Origin: Alkalidesulfovibrio alkalitolerans DSM 16529
GTDB taxonomy: Bacteria; Desulfobacterota; Desulfovibrionia; Desulfovibrionales; Desulfovibrionaceae
DNA length: 64,000 nt
Direction of reading: 5' to 3'
Assembly (NCBI RefSeq): GCF_000422245.1
Contig: NZ_ATHI01000005.1
Span: forward strand, 269,946-333,945
In this document: positions 47,618 through 57,671 of the stretch, piece after piece
Layout: each line of letters starts with the position of its first letter
Position numbering within the stretch: position 1 is the stretch's first letter
Program-made: the position numbers and the translations under genes
The notes under the pieces: generated by a model
The model's database searches: none
The model's input: the letters and a program-made list of their open reading frames with translations, nothing else
What the model was told of the DNA's origin: nothing

Positions 47618-48703
47618 ATGAATTGGGACTGGGATAAACTGCAAGATCGGCGACGGCGCACCCAAGGACCGTCCATGCCCGACATGGACCAACTCGGGGA
47701 CAGGTTCAAGAAATTTCAAAACCTGAACTTCGGAGGCGGCGGCGCCAAATGGGTCGTCATCGTCGCGGTTCTCCTGTGGCTCGCCTCGGGGATCTACCTC
47801 GTGCAGCCCGACGAAGTCGGCGTGGTCAAACGCTTCGGCGCGTTCGACCGCATCACCTCGCCCGGTCCGCACTACCATCTGCCCTTCCCCATCGAGAGCG
47901 CGATGACTCCGAAGGTCACCGAGATTCGGCGGCTCGAGATCGGATTCCGCTCCGGCACGCAGGAAGCGGGCCTGTTCACCGCCGGTCGGGGAGTTTCGAA
48001 CCCGCGCTCGGTTCCCAGTGAATCGCTGATGCTCACGGGCGACGAAAACATCGTCAACGTGCAGTTCATCGTGCAGTACCAAATCCGCGAGCCCGTGGAC
48101 TTCCTCTTCAACATCGACCGGCAGTCCGAGACGGTGAAGAGCGCGGCCGAGGCCGCCATGCGCGAGGTCGTGGGCAAGAACACCATCGACGCCGTGCTGA
48201 CCACCGAAAAACAGGCCGTTCAGCAAAGCACCCGCGAACTGCTGCAGGACGTGCTCGACAGCTACAACGCAGGCATCCGCGTGGTGGCCGTGCAGTTGCA
48301 GGACGTCTATCCGCCCGACGAGGTCATCGAGTCCTTCAAGGACGTGGCCTCGGCCCGCGAGGACCGGATGCGCTTCATCAACGAGGCGGACGCCTACAGG
48401 AACGACCTGATCCCCCGCGCGCGCGGCCAGGCGGCCGCGGTCATCAACGAGGCCCAGGCCTACAAGGAGTCCAAAGTGCTCCGCTCGCAGGGCGACTCGG
48501 CGCGCTTCGCCTCCATCCTCGACGAATACCAGAAGGCCCGCGACATCACTCGCAAGCGCCTGTACATTGAAACCATGGAAGAGGTGCTCTCCAACCCCGA
48601 GATGGAGAAGATCATCCTTCCCGACCAGACCGCGTCGCGTACGCTGCCCTACCTGCCCTTGCCCGGCAGCGCGCCGCGCGCTCCCAGGGAGGCCGGGAAA
48701 TGA
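47618..48703 (+). CDS. hflK: FtsH protease regulator HflK
   Basis: 361 residues from ATG 47618 (MNWDWDKLQDRRRR). One N-terminal transmembrane helix (WVVIVAVLLWLASGIYLV) precedes the periplasmic SPFH/band-7 domain (VQPDEVGVVKRFGAFD, GLFTA...SLMLTGDENIVNVQFIVQY) and the coiled-coil tail (ARGQAAAVINEAQAYKE). With HflC it forms a cage around FtsH. No clear Shine-Dalgarno; the next start inside is unlikely. Confidence 0.94.
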   Translation: MNWDWDKLQDRRRRTQGPSMPDMDQLGDRFKKFQNLNFGGGGAKWVVIVAVLLWLASGIYLVQPDEVGVVKRFGAFDRITSPGPHYHLPFPIESAMTPKVTEIRRLEIGFRSGTQEAGLFTAGRGVSNPRSVPSESLMLTGDENIVNVQFIVQYQIREPVDFLFNIDRQSETVKSAAEAAMREVVGKNTIDAVLTTEKQAVQQSTRELLQDVLDSYNAGIRVVAVQLQDVYPPDEVIESFKDVASAREDRMRFINEADAYRNDLIPRARGQAAAVINEAQAYKESKVLRSQGDSARFASILDEYQKARDITRKRLYIETMEEVLSNPEMEKIILPDQTASRTLPYLPLPGSAPRAPREAGK

Positions 48704-49548
48704 ACAAGAAACCCATGCTCATCATCGTGGCCCTGGCCGCACTCTTCATCCTCGGCCAGCAGTGCCTGTTCGTGGTCGATCAGACCGAGCGGGCCATCGT
48801 GCTCCAACTCGGCCGCCCGCTCGACGGCGTGCGCGAACCGGGACTGCACTTCAAACTGCCCTTCGTGCAAAACGCCGTCCTCTTCGACATTCGCGTGCTC
48901 GACTACGACACCAAGCCCTCCGAGGTCATCACCAGGGACAAGAAGACCATGGTGGTGGACAACTACGTCAAATGGCGCATCGTGGAGCCCTTGCAGTTCT
49001 ACCGCACGGTGCGCACCATCCCGCGCGCCGAGGCGCGCATGGACGACATCGTCTACTCCGAGATGCGCGAGGCGCTCGGCCGCTTCTCGCTCATCGAGAT
49101 CGTGGCCATGAACCGCGCCGAGATCATGCAGCAGGTCACGGCCTCGTCCAAGCTGCTGCTCGAAGAACTCGGCGTGGAGATTCTGGACGTGCGCATCAAG
49201 GGCACGGACCTGCCCGCCGAGAACGAACGCGCCATCTTCGGCCGCATGCGCGCCGAGCGTGAGCGCGAAGCCAAGCAGTACCGCTCCGAAGGCATGGAGG
49301 AGGCGGCCAAGATCAAGGCCGCCACGGACAGAGAGCGCAGCATCATCCTCGCCGAGGCCGAGCGTCAGGGCGAGATCCTGCGCGGCGAAGGCGACGCCGA
49401 TGCGACCCGCATCTACGCGGAGACGCTCTCGCGCAACCCGGACTTCTACGAGTTCAACCGGAGCCTTGAGGCCTACCGGCAGAGCATGAAGTCCAACGCG
49501 CGCATCATCCTCACGCCTGAAAGCCCGTTCCTCAAGTACATGAGATAG
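48700..49548 (+). CDS. hflC: FtsH protease regulator HflC
   Basis: 282 residues, overlapping hflK by four bases (ATGA). Signal-anchor (MLIIVALAALFILGQQCLFVV), SPFH domain (VDQTERAIVLQLGRPLDGV, KPSEVITRDKKTMVVDNYVKW), and a coiled-coil end with AEAERQGEILRGEGDADA and the hallmark FLKYMR. Ends with an intrinsic terminator. Confidence 0.96.
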   Translation: MNKKPMLIIVALAALFILGQQCLFVVDQTERAIVLQLGRPLDGVREPGLHFKLPFVQNAVLFDIRVLDYDTKPSEVITRDKKTMVVDNYVKWRIVEPLQFYRTVRTIPRAEARMDDIVYSEMREALGRFSLIEIVAMNRAEIMQQVTASSKLLLEELGVEILDVRIKGTDLPAENERAIFGRMRAEREREAKQYRSEGMEEAAKIKAATDRERSIILAEAERQGEILRGEGDADATRIYAETLSRNPDFYEFNRSLEAYRQSMKSNARIILTPESPFLKYMR

Positions 49549-49581
49549 CTCCGGGCCAAGGCCCGCGACCAGGATCATACC

Positions 49582-49607
49582 AAAGGCCCCTTCACGGGGC
49601 CTTTTTT
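49582..49607 (+). terminator. Intrinsic terminator of hflKC
   Basis: Stem AAAGGCCCC / GGGGCCTTT with a TTCAC loop and a TTTTTT run, 33 bp past the hflC stop. Confidence 0.93.
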
Positions 49608-49638
49608 CATGGGCGGCAGCTTGCTGCCACCCCTTTTC

Positions 49639-49735
49639 AGGCTGCTCAAAAAGGCTCAGATGCAAGGCGCAAGAAAGCGCCGGGCCCGACGCGTATCAAA
49701 GAATACGCGAGGGATCGGCGCGTTCGCGGCAGCCA
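49639..49735. repeat. Dispersed palindromic repeat, copy C (right end degraded)
   Basis: AGGCTGCTCAAAAAGGCTCAGATGCAAGGCGCAAG at the left, GACGCGTATCAAAGAATACGCG in the middle as in copy B, and a truncated right arm (GCGGCAGCC). Lies between hflC and enolase terminators. Confidence 0.75.
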
Positions 49736-49753
49736 GGACTTTATGGCCGCCCA

Positions 49754-49785
49754 AAAAAAGCGCCGCCCCTTGCGGGACGGCGCTC
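49754..49785 (-). terminator. Intrinsic terminator of enolase
   Basis: 11-bp stem AGCGCCGTCCC / GGGGCGGCGCT (one T-G pair), GCAA loop, TTTTTTT run on the minus strand, 29 bp past the enolase stop. Confidence 0.93.
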
Positions 49786-49813
49786 GGATCGAACGGGGAT
49801 GGCTGGATTCGGT

Positions 49814-51956
<2,143 letters not shown>

Positions 51957-51981
51957 GCGTGGTTCCATGCGCGGCAAGACG

Positions 51982-52296
51982 CTAGCGGGCCTCGCAACGG
52001 CCCTCGCATTCGACGAAGCGCTCGTTGCATAGGACGTCGTAGTCGATGCCGCGCTTGGCCTCGTCGCAGGGGCCGCACCAGAAAAGGCCGCACTGTCCGC
52101 CCACGAGCCGGATGGAGCCCATGTAGTCTCCGGGCTTGCTCGCGATCTCCAGGAGGAAGAAGCTCGGGTCGGCCTTGGGCGTTTTGTAGCAGCCCATGCC
52201 GTAGCTCGGGCAGAAGCCGCCCGCCATCGCGGGCGCGGAGGTCCACAGCAAAAGGGCCGCTAGCACGGTCGGCGCGAAAACTTTCAAAAGCCTCAT
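51982..52296 (-). CDS. Small Cys-rich secreted protein
   Basis: 104 residues; GGAGGACGCC ahead of ATG 52296. Sec signal peptide about 1-25 (cleavage after AMA). The mature 79 residues contain eight Cys: GFC, GMGC, GGQC, LFWC, GPC, VLC, VEC and GRC. Even number and spread suggest four disulfides or metal/haem-like coordination, although no CxxCH is present. Uncharacterised family. It lies 25 bp ahead of coaX on the same strand. Confidence 0.72.
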   Translation of the reverse strand: MRLLKVFAPTVLAALLLWTSAPAMAGGFCPSYGMGCYKTPKADPSFFLLEIASKPGDYMGSIRLVGGQCGLFWCGPCDEAKRGIDYDVLCNERFVECEGRCEAR

Positions 52297-52399
52297 GGCG
52301 TCCTCCTTCAGGGCAGGCACGCCCCATCGTGTACAATGGGCCACGCGCCATGGCAAGACGCGCGGCGCATCGTCACCCGTTCTTGACACGCCGGGACCG

Positions 52400-53377
52400 T
52401 CACAGCCACTTTTTGCTCTTGAAGTAGACGTAGGGCAGCACGGCCGAGACCACCATCAGCCCGAGCGCCAGCGGATAGCCGAACTCATGCGCAAGTTCGG
52501 GCATGTGCGCGAAGTTCATGCCGTAGATGCTGGCGATGAGCGTGGGCGGCAGGAAGACCACGGCCGCGACCGAGAATATCTTGATGATGTTGTTCTGCTG
52601 GATGTTGATCATCCCCAGCGAGGCGTCCAGAAGGAAGGTGATCTTGCTGGAGAGAAAGCCCACGTGGTCTATGAGCGAGGCCGTGTCGCGACCCAGGGTG
52701 CGCAGCCGCTCGGGAAAGTCCTGAGCGGGCAGGTGCGGCCCGGCCGCCTGGCCGAGGAACATGACCATGCGGCTGATGCTGGCCAGCGACTCGCGGAGCT
52801 TGGTGACGTGGTCGCCCTCGATGCCGATGTCGGTGATGGCCTGATGCAGGTCCAGCCCGCCCGGTCCTTTGCCCTGGCGGAAGATGCGGTGCGAGATGTC
52901 GTTGGCTCCGTTGCCCGTGGCCTCAACGATGTCGGCCAGACGGTCCACGATGGCTTCGAGCAGTCCGAGCATCAGGTCCGGGCTCGTCTCTCCGCCCGCG
53001 ATCCCCTTGCGCAGCCTGGCCGCAAAGACCTCGAAGGGTCTCGGCTCGGTGTAGCGCAGGGTCACGAGCCGCTGCCCGGCGAGGATGAAGGTGATGGCGG
53101 CCGCGTCGATATGGTCGGGCTCCAGGCGCGAGAGGATGGTCGCGGTCATGTAGACCGCCCCGTTCTCCTGGTAGAGTCGGCTCGATGCCTCGATCTCCTG
53201 CATCTCCTCTCGCGTGGGTACGTCCGCGCCGATGGCCCTGGCCACGAACGCCTTCTCGTCCTCGCCGGGCGAGGCCAAATCGAGCCACACGGCTCCCTCG
53301 GGCAGTGCCAGGTCCGTTTCACCCCGCACCTGCCGTGCCTCCCATTTGCCGTTCTTGAAAGCATGGATCGTGATCAT
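52400..53377 (-). CDS. corA: CorA-family divalent cation transporter
   Basis: 325 residues. Long cytoplasmic N-terminal domain, then two transmembrane helices at the C-terminus. The signature YGMNF is at the end of the first (FSVAAVVFLPPTLIASIYGMNF), and PELAHEFGYPLAL is the short loop. KKWL end fits the basic C-terminus. Pentameric Mg2+/Co2+/Ni2+ channel in the inner membrane; some relatives export Zn2+ (ZntB), so the ion is uncertain. Confidence 0.92.
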   Translation of the reverse strand: MITIHAFKNGKWEARQVRGETDLALPEGAVWLDLASPGEDEKAFVARAIGADVPTREEMQEIEASSRLYQENGAVYMTATILSRLEPDHIDAAAITFILAGQRLVTLRYTEPRPFEVFAARLRKGIAGGETSPDLMLGLLEAIVDRLADIVEATGNGANDISHRIFRQGKGPGGLDLHQAITDIGIEGDHVTKLRESLASISRMVMFLGQAAGPHLPAQDFPERLRTLGRDTASLIDHVGFLSSKITFLLDASLGMINIQQNNIIKIFSVAAVVFLPPTLIASIYGMNFAHMPELAHEFGYPLALGLMVVSAVLPYVYFKSKKWL

Positions 53378-53415
53378 TGCGCGCCTCCCGCGTGGCCATC
53401 CATTGGGGCGGTCCG

Positions 53416-54555
53416 CTAGCCGTCCGCATCCCCGAGCAATCGCTCCAATATCAGGTTCGAGACGAGCATGCCGCCCGTGGTCAGGCGCACGTAGTCCCGG
53501 GTGATGCGCACGAGCCCGTGCTGCCGAAGCCCCGTCAACAGCCGCGAGTGTTCGCGCACGAAACTCCTGCCCGTGGCCCGACCATAGGCCTTGAGCGAAA
53601 GACCCCGCGCGGTGCGCAAGGAAAGCATGATCGTCTCACGCAGCCTCTCCCGCTCGGAAAGCTGCTCAGCGTTCCCGCCTGTGGTCCCGGCCAGGGCCGC
53701 CTTGGCCCAGGCCGAAAGCTCGCGCGGGTTCTCCCAGCGTCTGCCGGACACCGTGGACACGGCCGAGGGGCCCACGCCGAGGTAGTCCCTGCCCTCCCAA
53801 TAGCCCATGTTGTGACGACAGACGAAGCCCATGCGGGCGAAATTGGATATCTCGTAATGCAAAAAGCCGGCGGACTCCAGAAAGGACGTGCCGTTGACGA
53901 ACATACGCGCCTGCTCGCCCTCGTCGGGTAGAGGGAGTTCCTCGGCATCGAGACGCGCGGCCAAGGGCGTGCCGGGCTCCCGAGTCAGGGAATAGCAGGA
54001 CAGATGCTCGGGCCGCAGGTTCTCGGCCACGAAGCGAAGCTGCCTGAGCCAGGTGGCCAAACGCTGGCCGGGCAGGCCCCAGATGAAATCCAGGCTCAGG
54101 TTACGGAAACCCGCCGCGCGCGCAGCCTCCACGGCGGCCAGCGCCTGGGCGCGGGTGTGCGGCCTGCCCAGAAGTTCGAGGTCCGCATCCGAAAGGCTCT
54201 GCACGCCCAGCGACAGCCTGTTGACCCCAAGACCCCGCAAATCCTGCAAGAGCCAGACGTCCACGGAGTCGGGGTTGGCCTCGGTCGTGAACTCGATGCC
54301 GCGCGGCAGATCGAAATGCCGACCGATCGCGGCCACCAGCCGCTCCCACAGCCAGACGGGCATGAGCGTGGGCGTTCCGCCGCCCACGTACACGGTGTCG
54401 AGCCTCGGCCGCCCGTGCCTCCTGCCCAGCGCCTCGATCTCGGCCAGCGCGGCCCGCTCGAAAAGCGCCAGGTCATCCCCCTGGGGGACCTTGGAGTAGA
54501 AGGCGCAATAGGCGCACTTGGCGCGGCAGAAGGGAACGTGCAGGTAGAGCAGCAT
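53416..54555 (-). CDS. hemW: HemW-type radical SAM protein (haem chaperone)
   Basis: 379 residues from ATG 54555. Radical SAM motif CRAKCAYCAF near the N-terminus. It lacks the extra N-terminal Cys of true HemN and is shorter than HemN. GGGTPTLMP, NRLSLGVQSLSDADLELLGR, YEISNFARMGFVCRHNMGYWEGRDYLGVGPSA and the C-terminal winged-helix HemN_C region. HemW proteins bind haem and insert it into respiratory enzymes; coproporphyrinogen oxidase activity is not expected. Confidence 0.92.
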   Translation of the reverse strand: MLLYLHVPFCRAKCAYCAFYSKVPQGDDLALFERAALAEIEALGRRHGRPRLDTVYVGGGTPTLMPVWLWERLVAAIGRHFDLPRGIEFTTEANPDSVDVWLLQDLRGLGVNRLSLGVQSLSDADLELLGRPHTRAQALAAVEAARAAGFRNLSLDFIWGLPGQRLATWLRQLRFVAENLRPEHLSCYSLTREPGTPLAARLDAEELPLPDEGEQARMFVNGTSFLESAGFLHYEISNFARMGFVCRHNMGYWEGRDYLGVGPSAVSTVSGRRWENPRELSAWAKAALAGTTGGNAEQLSERERLRETIMLSLRTARGLSLKAYGRATGRSFVREHSRLLTGLRQHGLVRITRDYVRLTTGGMLVSNLILERLLGDADG

Positions 54556-54767
54556 GAGCCGCCATTGTAGCCGCGTGGGCGGCGATGGCAAGGACGCTCT
54601 TGGACCGGGCCTTTGCCCATGCCCAAGTGGTCCGCCAAAAATAGAACATCCAGAGGGAAAAGAAAATCGCTTGCACCTCTCCTATTTTCGTGCCAAAGGG
54701 GAAATAAGGAAAAAGATACGCGGAACCTTTCCCTACCCTAACGGTCTGAAATCTACGGGAGGGCGAC
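54556..54767. other. Divergent intergenic region hemW / hypothetical gene
   Basis: About 210 bp; somewhat AT-richer in the middle (54630-54720). Must hold promoters for both flanking genes. No clear -35/-10 pair or repeat found. Confidence 0.5.
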
Positions 54768-55067
54768 ATGCAAACCATCTATGTGCAACAAGCAGCCGGT
54801 GTCGGAGCCTTCTTTGGCTTTACCCTCGAAGAACTGGCCTTGAAGGGGCCCATACTGGCCTGCCGCCCCGAGCGCGGCGTAGTCGTGATCTGGGAAGACC
54901 ACGAGGAATTCGTGCTCTACACCTTGTGGCGGGCCTACGCCATGCCCGAGGACAACGATCTGGCACTGTACGCCTATGCCGACAACATGCCCGCGCGCGG
55001 CCTGACCATGCCCGAGATGATCGAGGCGGCGCAGAACTGGGTGGAGGGCTGGCTGGACGAACTTTAG
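54768..55067 (+). CDS. Uncharacterised 99-residue acidic protein
   Basis: GGGAGGGCGAC leads directly to the ATG. Soluble and acidic, with no signal peptide or transmembrane helix. Predicted as a compact alpha/beta fold (QAAGVGAFFGFTLEELALKG, VVVIWEDHEEFVLYTLW) ending in a helical WVEGWLDEL. One Cys only. No family recognised. Single-gene unit followed by a GC hairpin (GGGCCCTTCCCGC / GCGGGAAGCGGCCC, about 55074-55137). Confidence 0.7.
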   Translation: MQTIYVQQAAGVGAFFGFTLEELALKGPILACRPERGVVVIWEDHEEFVLYTLWRAYAMPEDNDLALYAYADNMPARGLTMPEMIEAAQNWVEGWLDEL

Positions 55068-55195
55068 TCCCACGGGGGCCCTTCCCGCTCCGTCCGCCTC
55101 CAGGCGCACGCCCGCGCAAAGGGGCGGGAAGCGGCCCAACTGCGCATGCTTCCCAGTGGCTGGGATTCGTGTGCGCACAACCCGGTGCCGTCCTG

Positions 55196-55275
55196 GACGG
55201 CTCAAAACGTGCCGGATGCAAGACACAAGAAAAGTTCAAGGCACCAAGCAGATGGTGTTTTTGTGTGCGGCCTGC
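55196..55275. repeat. Dispersed palindromic repeat, copy D (short, diverged)
   Basis: Retains ACGGCTCAAAACGTGCCGGATGCAAGACACAAGAAAAGTTCA and the right end CAAGCAGATGGTGTTTTTGTGTGC, lacking the middle part. Identified by the paired GATGCAAG and AGCAGATGGTGTTTTT elements. Confidence 0.6.
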
Positions 55276-55616
55276 TAGACGGTGCGACCGGTCTTCTTCT
55301 GCGGTTCGAGAAACACGGCCGTGCCGTAGCAGGTGAAGTGGCGCTCGCCCTCGGGGTGGAAGGCCACGGACTCGCGGTAGCCCACGATGGCGTCGGCCCC
55401 GGCCTCCAGGGCCGAGTTGACCAGCCCGTAGAAGGCCGTGTCCGCCGAAAACGAGCGCGAGGCCACCAAGCCGAAAACCCACTTGATCTCGCGCCCCTCG
55501 ACGCGCTCGGTGGTCACGATCTTGACGCGGCCGTTGAAATAGGCGTTGCGCGCGGCCTCGTAGCGCTGCTCGTCCACCTCGTCCCCGGGCCGCTTCTTCC
55601 CGCCGAAAAAGACCAT
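55275..55616 (-). CDS. YbjQ/UPF0145-like protein
   Basis: 113 residues. An N-terminal charged segment is followed by the YbjQ-like core: KIVTTERVEGREIKWVFGLVASRS, ALEAGADAIVGYRESV and a final strand CYGTAVFLE. This family is often called heavy-metal-binding-domain protein and forms pentameric rings; function unknown. It is flanked on both sides by dispersed repeats D and E. Confidence 0.75.
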   Translation of the reverse strand: MVFFGGKKRPGDEVDEQRYEAARNAYFNGRVKIVTTERVEGREIKWVFGLVASRSFSADTAFYGLVNSALEAGADAIVGYRESVAFHPEGERHFTCYGTAVFLEPQKKTGRTV

Positions 55617-55634
55617 ATCGCCATCCTTTCAGGC

Positions 55635-55766
55635 TGTTGTCAGGCCGTTGAAAAACTCCATCTGCCGCGTTGCGGCGAAAAGTTCAAAGCCGACGCGCCA
55701 TTTGCCCTGCGCGAAAACTTGAGCTTTTCGCCGCGGCGCAGCAGATGGCGCGTCCTCAGCGGCCTG
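55635..55766. repeat. Dispersed palindromic repeat, copy E
   Basis: CAGGCCGTTGAAAAACTCCATCTGCCGCGTTGCGGCGAAAAGTTCAAA at the left, CCGACGCGCC in the middle, AACTTGAGCTTTTCGCCGCGGCGCAGCAGATGGCG...CAGCGGCCTG at the right. Here both ends carry the CATCTGC/GCAGATG element, so it is the most symmetrical copy. Its right end reaches into the stop of the next minus-strand gene. Confidence 0.85.
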
Positions 55767-56010
55767 ATCCTTTGCGCCCTTTCGCCGCAGGAACCGAACC
55801 GTCGGCGCGGCGGTTGCGCTCCGTGATCATCTCCACAAGGCCCGAGAGGTCGTCGCCGCGCGCCTTGCCAGGCTCCGTGCGGCGCGCGGCCCCGGCCGCT
55901 CCGCTCCCTTCCCCGTGCCGGAAAAGCTCGGTCCGCATCTGGCGCAGTTCCTCGCGCATCTCGCGCTGCAGGGCCAGTATCTCCCGCAACAGGCGCTCTT
56001 CTTCGCTCAT
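55756..56010 (-). CDS. Small coiled-coil protein of unknown function
   Basis: 84 residues. The N-terminal half is a strongly charged heptad-like helix (LLREILALQREMREELRQMRTEL), and the rest is Gly/Ala/Arg-rich and probably disordered. No Cys, no signal peptide. Its last codons overlap repeat copy E. The start overlaps the upstream gene's stop by four bases (ATGA). Confidence 0.6.
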   Translation of the reverse strand: MSEEERLLREILALQREMREELRQMRTELFRHGEGSGAAGAARRTEPGKARGDDLSGLVEMITERNRRADGSVPAAKGRKGSGR

Positions 56011-56270
56011 AGCGTGTCGTCCACGATGCGGCCCACGGTGGAAAAAACCTCGGCGTTCATGGTCCGCGAAGTAATGGGGCCGTTGCGCAGCGCGAAGGAG
56101 GCGTTCTCGGAGGCGCGCAAGTGTTCGAGCAGCCTTTCCGTATGGCGCAAGAGCATCTCCAGCATGGGCACGAACTTCGGGGCCAACCCTGGGGCGTCGT
56201 CCGGAATGTGGACGGGCGTTGTCGGGCGCATGCCCACTTGTACCTCAACCGGCCGGGAATTCAAGTCCAT
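56007..56270 (-). CDS. Small protein of unknown function, coupled to the coiled-coil gene
   Basis: 87 residues. A mid-protein helix (PKFVPMLEMLLRHTERLLEHLRASEN) and a C-terminal helix suggest a soluble helical protein. No motif recognised. Four-base overlap with the following gene indicates a two-gene unit. It is divergent from the UGA-containing gene at 56300, with only 29 bp between. Confidence 0.6.
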   Translation of the reverse strand: MDLNSRPVEVQVGMRPTTPVHIPDDAPGLAPKFVPMLEMLLRHTERLLEHLRASENASFALRNGPITSRTMNAEVFSTVGRIVDDTL

Positions 56271-56299
56271 GCGGCTTGCGGTCGGGCGGGGGTTGTGGC

Positions 56300-56551
56300 A
56301 TGACCGCGCACGCCATGACGAACATCCCTTCCACGCCCCACTCCGGCCCAGAATCCGGCCACAACGAGCGGCCCGCGCGGCCCGGCCACTGTCCCGCCTG
56401 CGACGGCCGCCTCATCCCCTGCCGCCGCTGACGCGAGGTCTCGTTGCGCTGCACGGCGTGCGGCGCTCTCTATTCCCTTCGCACCCACAGTCACCTTCTG
56501 GACGACGAACTGGAGGACCGCATGGCCTCCATCTTCTCCGACCGCTGCTGA
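56300..56551 (+). CDS. Candidate selenoprotein: small dual-CxxC protein with in-frame UGA
   Basis: Conventional reading stops at TGA 56429-56431 after 43 residues, but the frame stays open for 39 more codons and supplies the second half of a zinc-ribbon-like fold. Before the UGA: GHCPACDGRLIPCRR. After it: REVSLRCTACGALYSL and an acidic helix ending SDRC. Total 83 residues, residue 44 being Sec (or Trp lost to a stop). A 9-bp hairpin at 56446-56466 with loop GGC begins 14 nt after the UGA. selA lies in the same window. I recall a curated family of dual-CxxC small selenoproteins in such bacteria, not checked. No strong ribosome site precedes ATG 56300. Pseudogene is the main alternative. Confidence 0.6.
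56446..56466 (+). promoter_or_regulatory. Candidate bacterial SECIS hairpin
   Basis: Stem GCGCTGCAC (56446-56454) with GTGCGGCGC (56458-56466), nine pairs including one T-G, loop GGC. The loop starts 24 nt after the last base of the UGA and opens with G, which fits the loose bacterial SECIS model. GC-rich sequence forms such stems by chance fairly often. Confidence 0.45.
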
Positions 56552-56651
56552 CCCAAGCGCGGCGGCTCTTTCCCGGCCGGTTTACAGCCCATGGCCTGCC
56601 CTGGTAAAAGTTACTGGTCGAACGGGCTCAACCAGGGGGGAATGGTTCGGC

Positions 56652-57632
56652 ATGCGTCTGATGCGTCTTCTTCCATGCGTCGCGGCCCTGGCCGCCCTTG
56701 TCGCCGTGGCGAGCCCGCTCTCCGCGACAAAGGGAGACGTCTGGCGGCCGCTCATGGAACGGCTGGTCGAGGACGGCCTGCCCGGCGACTACGTGGAACG
56801 GCTCTTCGCCCGGTCCGAGGTCTCGTTTCAGCCGCGGGTCATGGCCCGTAAGATGATCTCCCTGCTCAGGATCAAAACCGCCGAGCCGCCTCCCCAGCCT
56901 GTTGCCCCGCCCCCGCCATCCCGGGCCGGAGAAGCCCCGCGCGAGCCCGCCAAGCCCGCCCCGCCGCCGCGCCCAAAGGTCTACGAGCGTTACATGCAGC
57001 CCGCGCTTTTGGCCAACGCCCAACGCTTCATGGAGGACCACACCGACGTCCTGCAGGCGGCCGAGAACGAGCGCGGCGTGGAGCGAGAGGTGCTGGTGGC
57101 CATCATGCTCGTGGAGACGCGGCTGGGCTCCTATCTGGGCAAGGGCAACGCCTTCGTGAACCTGGCCTCCATGGCCCTGGCCGAAGATTTCCTGCTCGTG
57201 CAGGCCTATCTGCCCATGAACTCCCTGACCCCGGACCTGCGCCAATGGCTGGTCCGGCGCACGCTCCAAAAGGCCAACTGGGCCTACGAGGAACTGCTGG
57301 CCTTCATCAGCTTCGCCATGGCCTCGGGGCTCGATCCGCTGAACGTGCCCAGTTCCCCCTACGGAGCCATCGGCCTTTGCCAGTTCATGCCCTCCAACGC
57401 CGTGCGCTTCGGGGTGGACGGCGACGGCGACGGCACGGTCGATCTCTTCTCGCCCGCCGACGCACTACACTCCATCGCCAACTACCTGGCCTTCCACGGC
57501 TGGCGGCCGGGCCTCTCCGAGGAGCGCCAGGAGCGGCTGATCATGCATTACAACCGCGACAGCCGCTACGCGCGCACCGTGGTCGTCATCGCCCAGCACC
57601 TGGCCAAGGCCAGGGCCGCCCGCCAGGGCTGA
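56652..57632 (+). CDS. Lytic murein transglycosylase, MltB-like
   Basis: 326 residues with a Sec signal peptide (about 1-25, ending PLSA). A short N-terminal helical part (WRPLMERLVEDGLPGDYVERLF) precedes a Pro-rich linker (about 76-108). The SLT_2/MltB catalytic domain has the catalytic Glu in AIMLVETRLGSYLGKGNAFVNL, then SPYGAIGLCQFMPSNAVRFGVDGDGDG and HYNRDSRYARTV. Cleaves glycan strands, making anhydro-MurNAc ends. No lipobox Cys, so it is probably soluble in the periplasm. Confidence 0.92.
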   Translation: MRLMRLLPCVAALAALVAVASPLSATKGDVWRPLMERLVEDGLPGDYVERLFARSEVSFQPRVMARKMISLLRIKTAEPPPQPVAPPPPSRAGEAPREPAKPAPPPRPKVYERYMQPALLANAQRFMEDHTDVLQAAENERGVEREVLVAIMLVETRLGSYLGKGNAFVNLASMALAEDFLLVQAYLPMNSLTPDLRQWLVRRTLQKANWAYEELLAFISFAMASGLDPLNVPSSPYGAIGLCQFMPSNAVRFGVDGDGDGTVDLFSPADALHSIANYLAFHGWRPGLSEERQERLIMHYNRDSRYARTVVVIAQHLAKARAARQG

Positions 57633-57671
57633 CGCCCGGCGCTTTTCGTCAAGAGGAGAAACGGCCCGGAC

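Noticed and set aside
56435..56442. Small hairpin CGAGGTCTCG directly after the UGA as SECIS
   Set aside because: It begins only three bases after the UGA, much closer than bacterial SECIS loops, and has a two-base loop.
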